From Alphaproteobacteria bacterium (GTDB lineage: Bacteria; Pseudomonadota; Alphaproteobacteria; JAJFFI01): a stretch of DNA of 32,654 bases. The position numbers were made by a program, and so were the translations under genes. Within the stretch, counting starts at the first letter, position 1, and each line of letters opens with the position of its first letter. The stretch is taken from NCBI GenBank assembly GCA_030066595.1, contig JASJBI010000014.1, forward strand, positions 1 through 32,654, read 5' to 3'. This document shows positions 8,625 to 16,533 of the stretch, piece by piece. The notes under the pieces were generated by a model. It was not told the origin of the DNA, made no database searches, and was given only the letters and a program-made list of their open reading frames with translations.

Positions 8625-9464
8625 ATGTCACAGGCCAGAGGCATTATCGAGGGGCGGTTCGGTCGCGTGGCCTTGCTGGACATCGATCGGCCCGTGGTCG
8701 GCCACGCCCATCCTCACTGCCATGTTCTGTTCAAGATCGCCGGCGCGGACAGTGTCTTCCGGGTCTGCGATCGGATCTATCCCCTACTGGACGACACGGC
8801 GGTGTTGGTGAACGCTTGGGAACCGCACGCCTACCCCCATCGCCCATCGGAGTCAAAATCGCTGATCCTGGCGCTCTACGTCGATCCCGGCTGGCTTGCG
8901 GCGATCGAACGGGATTTCGCGGTCAGCGCCGACCCGGACTTCTTTGCGCGCCCTTGCGTTGAAGTCGCCCCGGAGGTGCGCAAACCCCTGCGGCGGATCG
9001 CCGAAGCGCTGTTGGCGGGTGAGGCTAGCCGGGCGGAACGGGAAGCGCTGCTCTTCGACGTCATGTCGATGGTCATCGACAAGTTCTCGGAATGGCGCGT
9101 ACTGCGTGGCGCACGGCCGAGCTGCACGGGACGGGTGCGTGACTTCCGGGTTCGCCGGGCAATCGACTTGCTCTCGGACCAGCTCGACGAAAGGCCGAGG
9201 ATCGACTCGGTGGCCCGGGCGGCGGGGATCTCGCGGGCGCATCTCTTCGAGCGCTTCAAGACGGAAACAGGTCTCACGCCCACGCTCTTTCAGAACATGC
9301 TGCGCATGGAGGCGGCCTACGCTGTGCTGCCCGAGCCTGGCGAAACGCTGGCGGCAATCTCGGCGCGGCTTGGGTTCTCGGCGCAGAGCCATTTCAGCCG
9401 CTTCTTCCGCAACAACCTGGGCGTTTCGCCATCCGCCTATCGGCGGGCGGTTCAGCCCCGATGA
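8625..9464 (+). CDS. AraC-family transcriptional regulator
   Basis: A 279-residue one-component regulator. The N-terminal half is a cupin-like sensor: a HAHPHCHVLFKI strand near residue 25 and a second His-rich AWEPHAYPH near 70. The last 100 residues are a double helix-turn-helix AraC domain: SVARAAGISRAHLFERFKTE, TPTLFQNMLRMEAAY, and the signature IAARLGF-like ISARLGFSAQSHFSRFFRNN ending in GVSPSAYRR. The ATG at 8625 is chosen for its AGAGAG site 6 bases upstream; a TTG at 8586 would add 13 residues. It is divergent from the HIT gene (279-bp gap, in which I see no clear operator). Its target and ligand are unknown; the DM13 and serine hydrolase genes downstream are candidates. Confidence 0.9.
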   Translation: MSQARGIIEGRFGRVALLDIDRPVVGHAHPHCHVLFKIAGADSVFRVCDRIYPLLDDTAVLVNAWEPHAYPHRPSESKSLILALYVDPGWLAAIERDFAVSADPDFFARPCVEVAPEVRKPLRRIAEALLAGEASRAEREALLFDVMSMVIDKFSEWRVLRGARPSCTGRVRDFRVRRAIDLLSDQLDERPRIDSVARAAGISRAHLFERFKTETGLTPTLFQNMLRMEAAYAVLPEPGETLAAISARLGFSAQSHFSRFFRNNLGVSPSAYRRAVQPR

Positions 9465-9580
9465 GGGGCGGATAGATCGCCCACGCTCCGGGCTTGGCGA
9501 TATGATCCCTTGATCCCGGCGGCGGTTCGACGCAGATCACCAATACACCCAAGAGGCGTGACTGGAGGGGAGATGCGGCG

Positions 9581-10069
9581 ATGAAACGGTTTCTCTTGGC
9601 CTTCGTGATCGGCGGACTCCTGGGCGGCTTCGCCGGGTTCGCCGTGGGCATCTTCGTCTACCCATATATCTTCCTCGCCGACGTGGTGGCGGAGGAGCAG
9701 CTCACCGACGCGGCCAGCCGGCGCGTCGTCGCTTCCGGCGACTTCATCCACGCCAACCCGTCCGACCCGATCCATTACGGCAAGGGCAAGGTGACCGTCT
9801 ATGACGGCCTGGTCCGCCTGGAGGAGGACTTCGAGGTCGGTCCGGGGCCGCGCTTCCACGTCTACTTGGTTCCGCTGGACGAGGTCACGCCGGACACCGA
9901 GGTCGACAAGACCATGTTCGTCGACCTGGGCCAGCTGCGCGCCTTCAAAGGCAGCCAGAACTTCATGGTGCCGGCAGGGACCGATCTCGCCAAGTTCGGC
10001 CATGTGGTGATCTGGTGCAAGGAGTTCGACGTGCTGATCTCGCCAGCTCGCCTCGCGTTCGGAAGCTAA
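9581..10069 (+). CDS. DM13-domain membrane-anchored protein
   Basis: A 162-residue protein with one N-terminal transmembrane helix (about residues 4-30, glycine-rich LLGGFAGFAVGIFVYPYIF) and a C-terminal extracytoplasmic DM13 domain (about residues 50-158). DM13 (PF10517) has been predicted to be an electron-transfer domain of the DOMON-like group. The hallmarks are visible: GPGPRFHVYLVPLDEV, VDLGQLRAFKGSQNFMVPAGTDL, and the near-invariant Cys in VVIWCKEFDVLISPARL. A GAGGGGAGAT site precedes the ATG. It lies 117 bp after the AraC gene and 76 bp before the serine hydrolase, on the same strand. A physiological redox partner has not been identified. Confidence 0.85.
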   Translation: MKRFLLAFVIGGLLGGFAGFAVGIFVYPYIFLADVVAEEQLTDAASRRVVASGDFIHANPSDPIHYGKGKVTVYDGLVRLEEDFEVGPGPRFHVYLVPLDEVTPDTEVDKTMFVDLGQLRAFKGSQNFMVPAGTDLAKFGHVVIWCKEFDVLISPARLAFGS

Positions 10070-10145
10070 GACGCGAATCGGGACGCCCGGCGCGCCCGAC
10101 AAAGCGGCATCGAACCGAAGAACCGACACGCAAGAGAGAGCGACC

Positions 10146-12083
10146 ATGCTGCAACGATTGGCGGCGGCGCTGGCGGCCGTTGTCCTCGCGGTCGGGATCG
10201 CAGGCGCGCAAGCGAGCAGTGAGCCTGCAGCGCAGTCCGCATCCGTCCCGCAATCGGCGCCGCTCGCCGACCGCGCCGCGCTCGAAGCGTTCATCGACGA
10301 GACCATGGCGGGGCTGCTCGAGAGCGGCCCCATACCGGGCGCGGCGATCTCGATCGTCAAGGACGGAGAGGTCCTCCTGGCCAAGGGCTATGGATATGCC
10401 GAGCTGGCGCCGGAGCGGCCGGTCGATCCGGCGAGAACGCTGTTTCGCATCGGCTCGGTTGCCAAGCCGTTCGTCGGCACGGCCGTCATGCAGCTTGTCG
10501 AGCGGGGCGCGCTCGACCTCGATGCGGACGTGAACGGCTATCTCTCGGCCTTCCAGATCCCGGACACCTATCCGGAGCCGATCACGCTGCGCCATCTCTT
10601 GACCCATACGGCCGGGTTCGAGGTGCGGGTCATCGCCGGAAGTCCCGACCGGCCGGAGGACGACGTCCGGCCGCTGGCTGAGGCCCTGCCGGACCTGATG
10701 CCCGCGCGCGTCCGCCCGCCGGGCGAGATCGCCTCCTACTCGAACTGGGGCGTGACGCTCGCCGGCCATATCGTGGAACAGGCCTCGGGCCTGTCGTTTG
10801 CCGACTATGTCGAGCGCAACATCTTCGCCCCGCTCGGGATGGCGCGCAGTACGTTCCTGGAGCCCGTGCCGGCCCCGCTCGCGGACGATCTGGCGGTCGG
10901 TTATCTGCATGAAGACAGGGCCTTCCAGGCCCAGGACTTCGAGTTTGTCGCCGACTTCGGCCCGGCCGGCGCCATGTCGAGCACGGCGGCCGACATGGCG
11001 CGCTTCATGATCGCCCATCTGCAGCGCGGCCGCCTCGGCACGGCGCGCGTCCTGAGCGAGGAGGCCAACACAGAAATGCACCGCCGCCACTTCGGCAGCC
11101 ATCCGCGCCTGCCCGGCATGGCGCTCAGCTTCGGCGAAACGCACCAGGGCGGCCGCCGCCTTCTGCAGCACAACGGCGCCACCTTCGTGTTCCACGCCGA
11201 TCTCGCGCTCTGGCCAGACGACGGAGTTGGCCTGTTCGTCGCCTTCAACGGCCCGGGCACGGCCGGCGACGAAATCCTGCAGGCCTTCCTGGACCGGTAC
11301 TTCCCCGCCCCAGAGACGCCCGAGATCGCGCCGCCCGCGGACTTCGAGGCGCGTAGCGAAAGATACACCGGTACCTACCGCAACAACCGTTTGGCGTTCA
11401 CCCGGCTGGAGAAGGCGATGCGGTTCAGCGAACTGACCGTGCAGAGCACGGGCCGCGGCACGCTGTTCCTGGGAGACCTGCTGTCGGAGCCCGCAAATCC
11501 CGACGACGGTATCGAGCTGGTCGAGATCGCGCCCGATCTGTTCCGAAACCAGGAGAAGGGCCTGCTCGTCGCCTTCTCCGAGGGTGCGTCCGGCGAGATC
11601 GCGAACCTGTTCATCGGGTCTTCCATGCCGTCCTTCCGCCGCATCGCCTGGTACCAGACGGTTCACGTCCTCGCCTTGATGGCGGCGCTGTCATTGCTGG
11701 TGTTTGTCGTCGTCGGCACGCGCCGGGCCTGGGTCCTGATTCGGCGCCGGCCGCACGGGATCGACGATCCCGGCTGGGTGCGCGCGGCGCGAGTCACGCA
11801 GTTCGGCATGTGCGCGGCGAACGGCATCTTTGCCGCGGGATTTGCCGCCATGGTGCTGACCAATGACGATCCTTTCCGCTACCCGCCCGGCACGGCGGCG
11901 ATGCTGGCCCTGCCGGTCGTGAGCGTCGTGCTGACCGCCGCCGCCGCGGTCTTCCTGACGTTCGCCTGGATCCGGCGATCCGGCACCCCATGGACGCGCC
12001 TGGGCAACACCACGGTCGTTCTGACCTCCGCTCTGTTCCTCTGGGTCCTGGACATGTGGAACATGCTGGGATGGAACCTCTAG
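10146..12083 (+). CDS. Serine hydrolase (class C beta-lactamase fold) with four C-terminal membrane helices
   Basis: A 645-residue protein. The signal peptide spans residues 1-22. The S12/class C beta-lactamase domain covers about residues 42-390. Its catalytic Ser-x-x-Lys is S104-V-A-K107, the Tyr-x-Asn motif is Y198-S-N200, and the third motif is probably QHNGATF in place of KTG. LLTHTAGFE near residue 151 is typical of the family. A linker domain (about 390-500) follows. Then come four hydrophobic helices from about residue 510 to the C-terminus. Such proteins are peptidases or esterases of unknown substrate, often close to D-aminopeptidase/EstB-type enzymes. It is probably tethered to the inner membrane with the active site in the periplasm. 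It follows the DM13 gene by 76 bp. Confidence 0.9.
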   Translation: MLQRLAAALAAVVLAVGIAGAQASSEPAAQSASVPQSAPLADRAALEAFIDETMAGLLESGPIPGAAISIVKDGEVLLAKGYGYAELAPERPVDPARTLFRIGSVAKPFVGTAVMQLVERGALDLDADVNGYLSAFQIPDTYPEPITLRHLLTHTAGFEVRVIAGSPDRPEDDVRPLAEALPDLMPARVRPPGEIASYSNWGVTLAGHIVEQASGLSFADYVERNIFAPLGMARSTFLEPVPAPLADDLAVGYLHEDRAFQAQDFEFVADFGPAGAMSSTAADMARFMIAHLQRGRLGTARVLSEEANTEMHRRHFGSHPRLPGMALSFGETHQGGRRLLQHNGATFVFHADLALWPDDGVGLFVAFNGPGTAGDEILQAFLDRYFPAPETPEIAPPADFEARSERYTGTYRNNRLAFTRLEKAMRFSELTVQSTGRGTLFLGDLLSEPANPDDGIELVEIAPDLFRNQEKGLLVAFSEGASGEIANLFIGSSMPSFRRIAWYQTVHVLALMAALSLLVFVVVGTRRAWVLIRRRPHGIDDPGWVRAARVTQFGMCAANGIFAAGFAAMVLTNDDPFRYPPGTAAMLALPVVSVVLTAAAAVFLTFAWIRRSGTPWTRLGNTTVVLTSALFLWVLDMWNMLGWNL

Positions 12084-12095
12084 GTCGCAGGGATG

Positions 12096-12110
12096 GCATG
12101 GGACCCATGC
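12096..12110. promoter_or_regulatory. Perfect 15-bp palindrome upstream of nnrU
   Basis: GCATGGG-A-CCCATGC, seven paired bases on each side of one central A. It lies 12 bp after the serine hydrolase stop and 49 bp before the nnrU ATG. It could be an operator or the stem of a transcript hairpin. It does not resemble the FNR/Dnr/NnrR box (TTGAT-N4-ATCAA). No T-run follows. Confidence 0.4.
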
Positions 12111-12159
12111 GAGACCGCCTGACTGGACGGCCGACCGGCCTTCGCGGCATCATGCGGCC

Positions 12160-12855
12160 ATGACGGGCACCCTCTGGCACCTAGCTGTCGCCGCCATCGC
12201 CTTTGTCGGCGTTCATTTCCTGACCCGCGCGCCGATCCGCGCCCGCGTCGTCGCCGGCATCGGCGAGCTCAACTGGCTGGCGCTGTTTTCCGCGGTGTCG
12301 ATCGCGCTCCTGATCTGGGTGATCTGGGCCTATTCCGACGCGCCCTATGTGGAGCTGTGGCCGGACACGGTCTGGGCGCGCTGGCTGGCGCTCCTGGTGA
12401 TGCCGGTCTCGCTCGTGCTGATCGCCTGCGGCTATCTCACCCCAAACCCGAGCATCGCCGGCGCGGGGGGCTCGGTTCTGACCTCCGACGAGCCGGCGCG
12501 CGGCATCATCAAGGTCACCCGGCATCCTTTGATGTGGGGCATCGCGCTCTGGGCGCTCTGCCACATCCCGGCCAATGGCGACGCCGCCTCGGTGATCCTG
12601 ATGGGCTCGATGGCCGGTCTGGCGCTGATCGGTATGCCGTCGATGGACGCCAAGCTCAGGACCCGCAAGGGGCACGATTGGGAGCGGCTCGAGGGCATCA
12701 CCTCGACCCTGCCCTTCGCCGCGATCCTGCAAGGCCGCACGCGGGTGACGCTCGGCGAGATCGGCTGGTGGCGGATCGGCATCGGGCTCGCGCTCTACGT
12801 CGCCTTTCTCCTGGTGCACGAATGGGCCATCGGCGTCCCGCCCTGGCCGATGTGA
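12160..12855 (+). CDS. nnrU: NnrU family membrane protein
   Basis: A 231-residue inner-membrane protein with about six hydrophobic segments. The NnrU/MddA-type signature is clear: a conserved VTRHPLMWGIALWALCHIPANGD (about residues 122-144), preceded by GYLTPNPSI. In Rhodobacter sphaeroides and relatives NnrU is required for nitrite and nitric oxide respiration, though its chemistry is not settled. The related isoprenylcysteine methyltransferase-like fold suggests a possible enzymatic role. It stands apart from the nos genes by about 6.8 kb, with fetAB directly downstream (58-bp gap). The start ATG at 12160 has only a weak ribosome site. Confidence 0.88.
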   Translation: MTGTLWHLAVAAIAFVGVHFLTRAPIRARVVAGIGELNWLALFSAVSIALLIWVIWAYSDAPYVELWPDTVWARWLALLVMPVSLVLIACGYLTPNPSIAGAGGSVLTSDEPARGIIKVTRHPLMWGIALWALCHIPANGDAASVILMGSMAGLALIGMPSMDAKLRTRKGHDWERLEGITSTLPFAAILQGRTRVTLGEIGWWRIGIGLALYVAFLLVHEWAIGVPPWPM

Positions 12856-12913
12856 GCCGCCGCGCGCTCTCTTGGCGGCCCGCGGCCACGACACGCCGGG
12901 CCTGCGCAGCCCC

Positions 12914-13513
12914 ATGCTGACCGTCCGTCATCTCTCGCGCGCCGGCCTGGTGGAGCCGGTCGACCTCACCGTCGCGGCGGGCGAGGCGGTCGCCGTCCTG
13001 GGTCCGTCGGGCAGCGGCAAGTCGCTCTTGCTGCGCGCGATCGCGGATCTGGACCCGAACGAGGGCGCGGTCAGCCTGGACGGCGACGCGCGGGAGACCA
13101 TGCCCGCGCCCCGCTGGCGCCAAAAGGTCGCCTATCTGCCGGCCGAGCCCGGCTGGTGGGCCGAGACCGCCCGCGCCCATTTCCCCGACGCGGAGGCCGT
13201 GCGGCCGCTGGCGGAGCGGCTGGATTTGCCCGAAGACGTGCTGGACCGAACGATCGCCACCTTGTCCACCGGCGAGCGGCAACGGCTCGCCCTGATCCGC
13301 CTTTTGCTGCAGGAGCCGCCCGTCCTGCTGCTGGATGAGCCCACCTCCGGCCTCGACCAGACATCGGCGGCAAAGGTCGAGGAGATCATCCGGGAGCGCC
13401 TCGCGACCGGCTGCGCGATCCTGTTCGCGACCCACGACAAGGCCCAGGCCGGCCGGCTTGCCGAGCGCTGCCTTAAGATGGCCGCGGGCCAGCTCTCGGA
13501 GGCGGCACTGTGA
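12914..13513 (+). CDS. fetA: ABC transporter ATP-binding protein, FetA-like iron exporter subunit
   Basis: A 199-residue ATPase. Walker A GPSGSGKS (about residues 33-40), signature LSTGERQRLALIRLLL and Walker B VLLLDEPTSGLD are intact, with the H-loop as ATHDKAQ. It is short, as in the FetA/YbbL family. With FetB it forms a putative iron exporter; in E. coli FetAB raises resistance to oxidative stress. The start at 12914 (MLTVRHL) is preferred to an upstream GTG/TTG-type start at 12872, which adds 14 residues without homology. The stop overlaps the fetB GTG start (GTGA), showing tight coupling. Confidence 0.87.
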   Translation: MLTVRHLSRAGLVEPVDLTVAAGEAVAVLGPSGSGKSLLLRAIADLDPNEGAVSLDGDARETMPAPRWRQKVAYLPAEPGWWAETARAHFPDAEAVRPLAERLDLPEDVLDRTIATLSTGERQRLALIRLLLQEPPVLLLDEPTSGLDQTSAAKVEEIIRERLATGCAILFATHDKAQAGRLAERCLKMAAGQLSEAAL

Positions 13514-14328
13514 GCTATATCGCGCTCGAGCTCACCGATCTGGCCTGGGCGGCGCTCCTGGTGCTGATCCATGCGGGCCTGTCGCTCGCCCTGCAGCTCG
13601 GCCTGGGGCGGCAGATCCTGGTCGCCACCGTGCGCATGATCGCGCAGCTCGCGCTCCTCGGCCTGGTGCTGGAGGCGTTGTTCTCCGTGACTTCGCCGCT
13701 TTGGACCGGTCTCGCCGCGCTGGTCATGATCCTGTTTGCGGGGCGCGAGGCGGTCGCCCGCCAGGCGCGCAAGCTCGCCGGCCTCTGGAGCTACGGCATC
13801 GGCACCGGGGCAATGCTGATCGCCGCGACCATCGTCACCACGCTGGCGCTGACCACCCAGGTCCAGCCGGATCCGTGGTACGCGGCGCGCTACGCCATTC
13901 CGCTCTTGGGCATGATCCTGGGCAACACCATGACCGGGGTCAGCCTCGGCCTCCACACGCTGACCACCACCGCGCGGCGGGAGCGCACGGCGATCGAGGC
14001 CCAGCTCGCGCTCGGCGCCGATCGCTGGACGGCCTTCCGCCCGGTCCTCAGGGACGCCATGCGCAGCGGCCTGATCCCGATCATCAACTCCATGGCGGCC
14101 ACGGGCCTGGTGTTCATCCCCGGCATGATGACCGGGCAGATCCTGGCCGGCGCCGACCCGGCGGACGCGATCAAATACCAGCTCCTGATCATGTTCCTGA
14201 TCGCGGGCGCAACGGGCATCGGCGTGTTCTCGGCGGTCTATGCCGGTGCGGCGCGCCTGTCGGACGCGCGCCACCGGCTCCGGCTCGACCGCCTGGCCGC
14301 GGCCAAGGAGGATGCGCCGAAGAGGTGA
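13510..14328 (+). CDS. fetB: ABC transporter permease, FetB-like (UPF0014)
   Basis: A 272-residue membrane protein of the UPF0014/YbbM family, the permease for FetA. About seven hydrophobic segments are visible. The conserved family core GNTMTGVSLGLHTLTT is near residue 137, and LALGADRWTAFRPVLRDAMRSGLIPIINSMAATGLVFIPGMMTGQILAGADP follows in sequence (these are two adjoining parts of one motif). The start is a GTG overlapping the fetA stop. The C-terminus is basic (DARHRLRLDRLAAAKED). The substrate is inferred as iron from E. coli FetAB; other metals are possible. Confidence 0.88.
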   Translation: MSYIALELTDLAWAALLVLIHAGLSLALQLGLGRQILVATVRMIAQLALLGLVLEALFSVTSPLWTGLAALVMILFAGREAVARQARKLAGLWSYGIGTGAMLIAATIVTTLALTTQVQPDPWYAARYAIPLLGMILGNTMTGVSLGLHTLTTTARRERTAIEAQLALGADRWTAFRPVLRDAMRSGLIPIINSMAATGLVFIPGMMTGQILAGADPADAIKYQLLIMFLIAGATGIGVFSAVYAGAARLSDARHRLRLDRLAAAKEDAPKR

Positions 14329-14397
14329 AGCCTCCACCCGCAGGAGCTGCGGCACCAACCGATCAGTGTCCAGAGCATGCGGGCCGTTCGGATTGCC

Positions 14398-14441
14398 CAT
14401 CCTTCGAGACGCGGCTCAGGGAGCCGCTCCTCAGGATGAAG
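14398..14441 (+). repeat. Palindromic intergenic repeat, copy 1
   Basis: 44 bases that begin CATCCTTCGAGACG and end CTCCTCAGGATGAAG. The ends are partly complementary (CATCCT with AGGATG), so it can fold into a hairpin. The same sequence appears inverted at 14503-14547. Repeats of this form (CATCCTTCGAGACG...CTCAGGATG) are familiar from alphaproteobacterial intergenic DNA. It lies between fetB and the metallo-beta-lactamase gene, which converge here. Confidence 0.8.
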
Positions 14442-14502
14442 CAATCCTGAGGGATCGAGGGAATCGAACCTTGCATCCTGACTGGTGATCTACACCTCCG
14501 CG

Positions 14503-14547
14503 CTTCATCCTGAGGAGCGAGCACCGCGAGCGTCTCGAAGGACGAAG
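14503..14547 (-). repeat. Palindromic intergenic repeat, copy 2 (inverted)
   Basis: 45 bases. The reverse complement starts CTTCGTCCTTCGAGACG and ends CTCCTCAGGATGAAG, the same as copy 1 apart from the central loop and one base in the left arm. Together the two copies form a large inverted repeat with a 61-bp spacer. The spacer has no ORF, and a third partial match (CAATCCTGAGG) follows copy 1 at 14442. Confidence 0.8.
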
Positions 14548-14599
14548 CGCGGTCATCCGTCGAATTGCCAGGGCGGGGTGAGCTGCAATTCCGCGAGCA

Positions 14600-15400
14600 T
14601 CAGCCTGCGCTCGGCTCCACGTCCAACCGGACGGCGATGCCCTCGAGACCGGCCGATGGCGCCGGGTAGCGCGCCAGGACCAGGGGGTCGTGGCCCGGCA
14701 CGATGTGCCGGGGCGTCTCGGCGAGCTCCTTCAAGCGGTCATAGCCCCGGATCATGTCGCCCACGTTGTAGACGATGGGAAAGGGCGAGACCGCCTCCAT
14801 GTTCTCATAGAAGTGGCTCGCGTCCGAGGCGACGACCACCCAGCCCCGGCGGGTGCGCACGCGCACGATTTGCAGCCCCATGGTGTGCCCGCCCACATGA
14901 TGGACCGTGAGGCCGGGCGCGAGTTCCCGGTCGCCGTCGTGAAAGGCGACCCGGCCTTCGAACACACGGTGAACCATGGCCGACACGTGATCGGCGGTGA
15001 AGGCATGGTTCATGGCGGCAGCACACATATGCGGACCGGTGGCGAACCGCATCTCCCGCTCCTGCAGATGGAACCGCGCGGCCGGGAACTGGGCATGGCC
15101 GCCGATATGGTCGTAGTGCAGGTGGGTGACGATCACGTCCTCGACCGCGCCGGCCTCGATCCCGATCGCGGCGAGGCCGTCCGTCACCGTTCGCAGGAGC
15201 GTGCGCCCCCGCGACTCGGCGTCCGCGGCCTCGAACCCTGTGTCGATGACCACCGTGCGCTCGGGACTCACGGCCGCCCAGACGAAATAATCGATCGGCA
15301 TGGGCGCGTCGTCGTGGGGGTCGGCGGCGAGGAAGTTGTCCCTCCGCCGCCGGTCCTGCATGGTCGCGTATTTGACGGCATAGAGTTCGTATGTGCTCAT
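14600..15400 (-). CDS. Metallo-beta-lactamase-fold hydrolase, N-acyl homoserine lactonase-like
   Basis: A 266-residue soluble protein without signal peptide. The zinc motif HLHYDHIGG (His-x-His-x-Asp-His) is near residue 105, followed by the second His in HHVGGHTMG, the bridging Asp in VVASDASHFYEN and the last His in HIVPGHDP. This is the full set for a dinuclear-zinc lactonase. The closest families are the AiiA/AttM-type N-acyl homoserine lactonases and other lactonases of sugar or pyridoxine derivatives. The substrate cannot be fixed. The ATG at 15400 is chosen as the protein then begins MSTYELYAVKYAT, as usual for this family. It is divergent from the dehydrogenase at 15474. Confidence 0.85.
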   Translation of the reverse strand: MSTYELYAVKYATMQDRRRRDNFLAADPHDDAPMPIDYFVWAAVSPERTVVIDTGFEAADAESRGRTLLRTVTDGLAAIGIEAGAVEDVIVTHLHYDHIGGHAQFPAARFHLQEREMRFATGPHMCAAAMNHAFTADHVSAMVHRVFEGRVAFHDGDRELAPGLTVHHVGGHTMGLQIVRVRTRRGWVVVASDASHFYENMEAVSPFPIVYNVGDMIRGYDRLKELAETPRHIVPGHDPLVLARYPAPSAGLEGIAVRLDVEPSAG

Positions 15401-15473
15401 GAGCCACGCCTTTTCTTGACTGCCCTGCCATGATAGCCCGAAGCGCAGGCGGGAATGACAGCGGAGAAAGGCG

Positions 15474-16364
15474 ATGTCGGCATTCGGGACCATCGGGTTC
15501 GTCGGTCTGGGCGTGATGGGGGAACCCATGTGCGGCCATGTGGCGCGCAAGAGCGGCGCACGGGTGCTGGCCCATGACCTGCGCCCGGACCCGTTGGAAC
15601 GGCTGGCGGCCGACGGCGTGGTGCCTTGCGCCTCCCTCGCCGAGCTCGTCCCCCAGGTGGAGCTGATCCTCCTGTCCCTGCCGGGGGAGCGCGAGGTCGA
15701 GGCGGTGTGCATCGGCGAGGGCGGCATCGCCGAGCACGGCCGGCCGGGTCTGACCGTGGTGGACCTCAGCACCGTGCCGGTGGCGCTGGCCCGCCGGATC
15801 GGCGAGGCGTTCGCGAAGCGGGACATGGCCTTCGCCGACGCGCCGGTGACCCGCACCCATCAGGCGGCCGTCGAGGGCACGCTCAGCGTCATGGTCGGGG
15901 CGGATGCCGCGCTGTTCGCGCGGATCGAGCCCGTGCTGCGCTGCTTCGGCACGGACGTGACCCATTGCGGCGGGGTCGGCGCGGGCCAGGTGCTCAAGCT
16001 CATGAACAACATGGTCTGCTTCCAGACCGTGGTCGCCTTGTCGGAGGCGCTCGCCATGGCGCGCCGCGCGGGTGTGGAAGACGCGGTCTTTCTCGACACG
16101 CTGGCCAAGGGCACGGCGGACAGCTTCGCGCTGCGCAACCACGCCCGAAAACACATGCTGCCCGGCCAGTATCCCGAACAAGCCTATTCGGTCCGCTACG
16201 CGCTCAAGGACCTCGGCTATGCGCTCAAGCTCGCGGCCGATACCGGCGTGGGCACCCCCGGCGCGGAGATCGCGCTCGGGCGGCTGCGGGAGGCGGAGGC
16301 CGCCGGCTTCGGCGACCAGTATTTTCCGGCGCTGTTCCAGGTGGTCGGGGACGCGAAGAGCTGA
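15474..16364 (+). CDS. Beta-hydroxyacid dehydrogenase (3-hydroxyisobutyrate dehydrogenase family)
   Basis: A 296-residue NAD(P)-dependent oxidoreductase. The Rossmann motif GFVGLGVMGEPM starts at residue 8. The substrate-binding segment, DAPVSGG in most members, here reads DAPVTRTHQAAVEGTLSVMVGAD. The catalytic Lys is in GAGQVLKLMNNM. The C-terminal part has the usual all-helical domain, with LKDLGYALKLAADTGV. The family includes enzymes for 3-hydroxyisobutyrate, tartronate semialdehyde and related acids. The altered loop suggests a different substrate from 3-hydroxyisobutyrate. It is divergent from the lactonase-like gene (73-bp gap), so the two may act in one pathway: a lactone opened to a hydroxyacid, then oxidised. 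Confidence 0.88.
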   Translation: MSAFGTIGFVGLGVMGEPMCGHVARKSGARVLAHDLRPDPLERLAADGVVPCASLAELVPQVELILLSLPGEREVEAVCIGEGGIAEHGRPGLTVVDLSTVPVALARRIGEAFAKRDMAFADAPVTRTHQAAVEGTLSVMVGADAALFARIEPVLRCFGTDVTHCGGVGAGQVLKLMNNMVCFQTVVALSEALAMARRAGVEDAVFLDTLAKGTADSFALRNHARKHMLPGQYPEQAYSVRYALKDLGYALKLAADTGVGTPGAEIALGRLREAEAAGFGDQYFPALFQVVGDAKS

Positions 16365-16425
16365 TCCCATCGGCCCGGCGGGCTGCGCCCCACCAACGCT
16401 TGATCACGCAACACTCCCTCACCCT

Positions 16426-16533
16426 CCCGCGACAAAGCCGCGGGTCCCTCCCTCTCCCACGAGGGGAGAGGATCCGTAGGCGTGACCCGATCATGCAGTT
16501 GGTACGATCCCCCTCCCCCTAGATGGGGGAAGG
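16426..16533. repeat. Cluster of three intergenic hairpins (repeat-like)
   Basis: Between the dehydrogenase and argG, which converge. Three hairpins: CCCGCG/CGCGGG (16426-16444), CCTCTCCC/GGGAGAGG (16451-16471) and CCTCCCCC with GGGGGAAGG (16512-16533). The pyrimidine-rich CCCTCACCCTCCC start and the CTCTCCC...GGGGAGAGG stem are typical of dispersed alphaproteobacterial intergenic repeats. No ORF is present. The last hairpin, 30 bases past the argG stop, could also help end argG transcription. Confidence 0.65.

Noticed and set aside
12084..12159. FNR/Dnr/NnrR box (TTGAT-N4-ATCAA) before nnrU
   Set aside because: I looked for it and found no match, even loose, in this gap.
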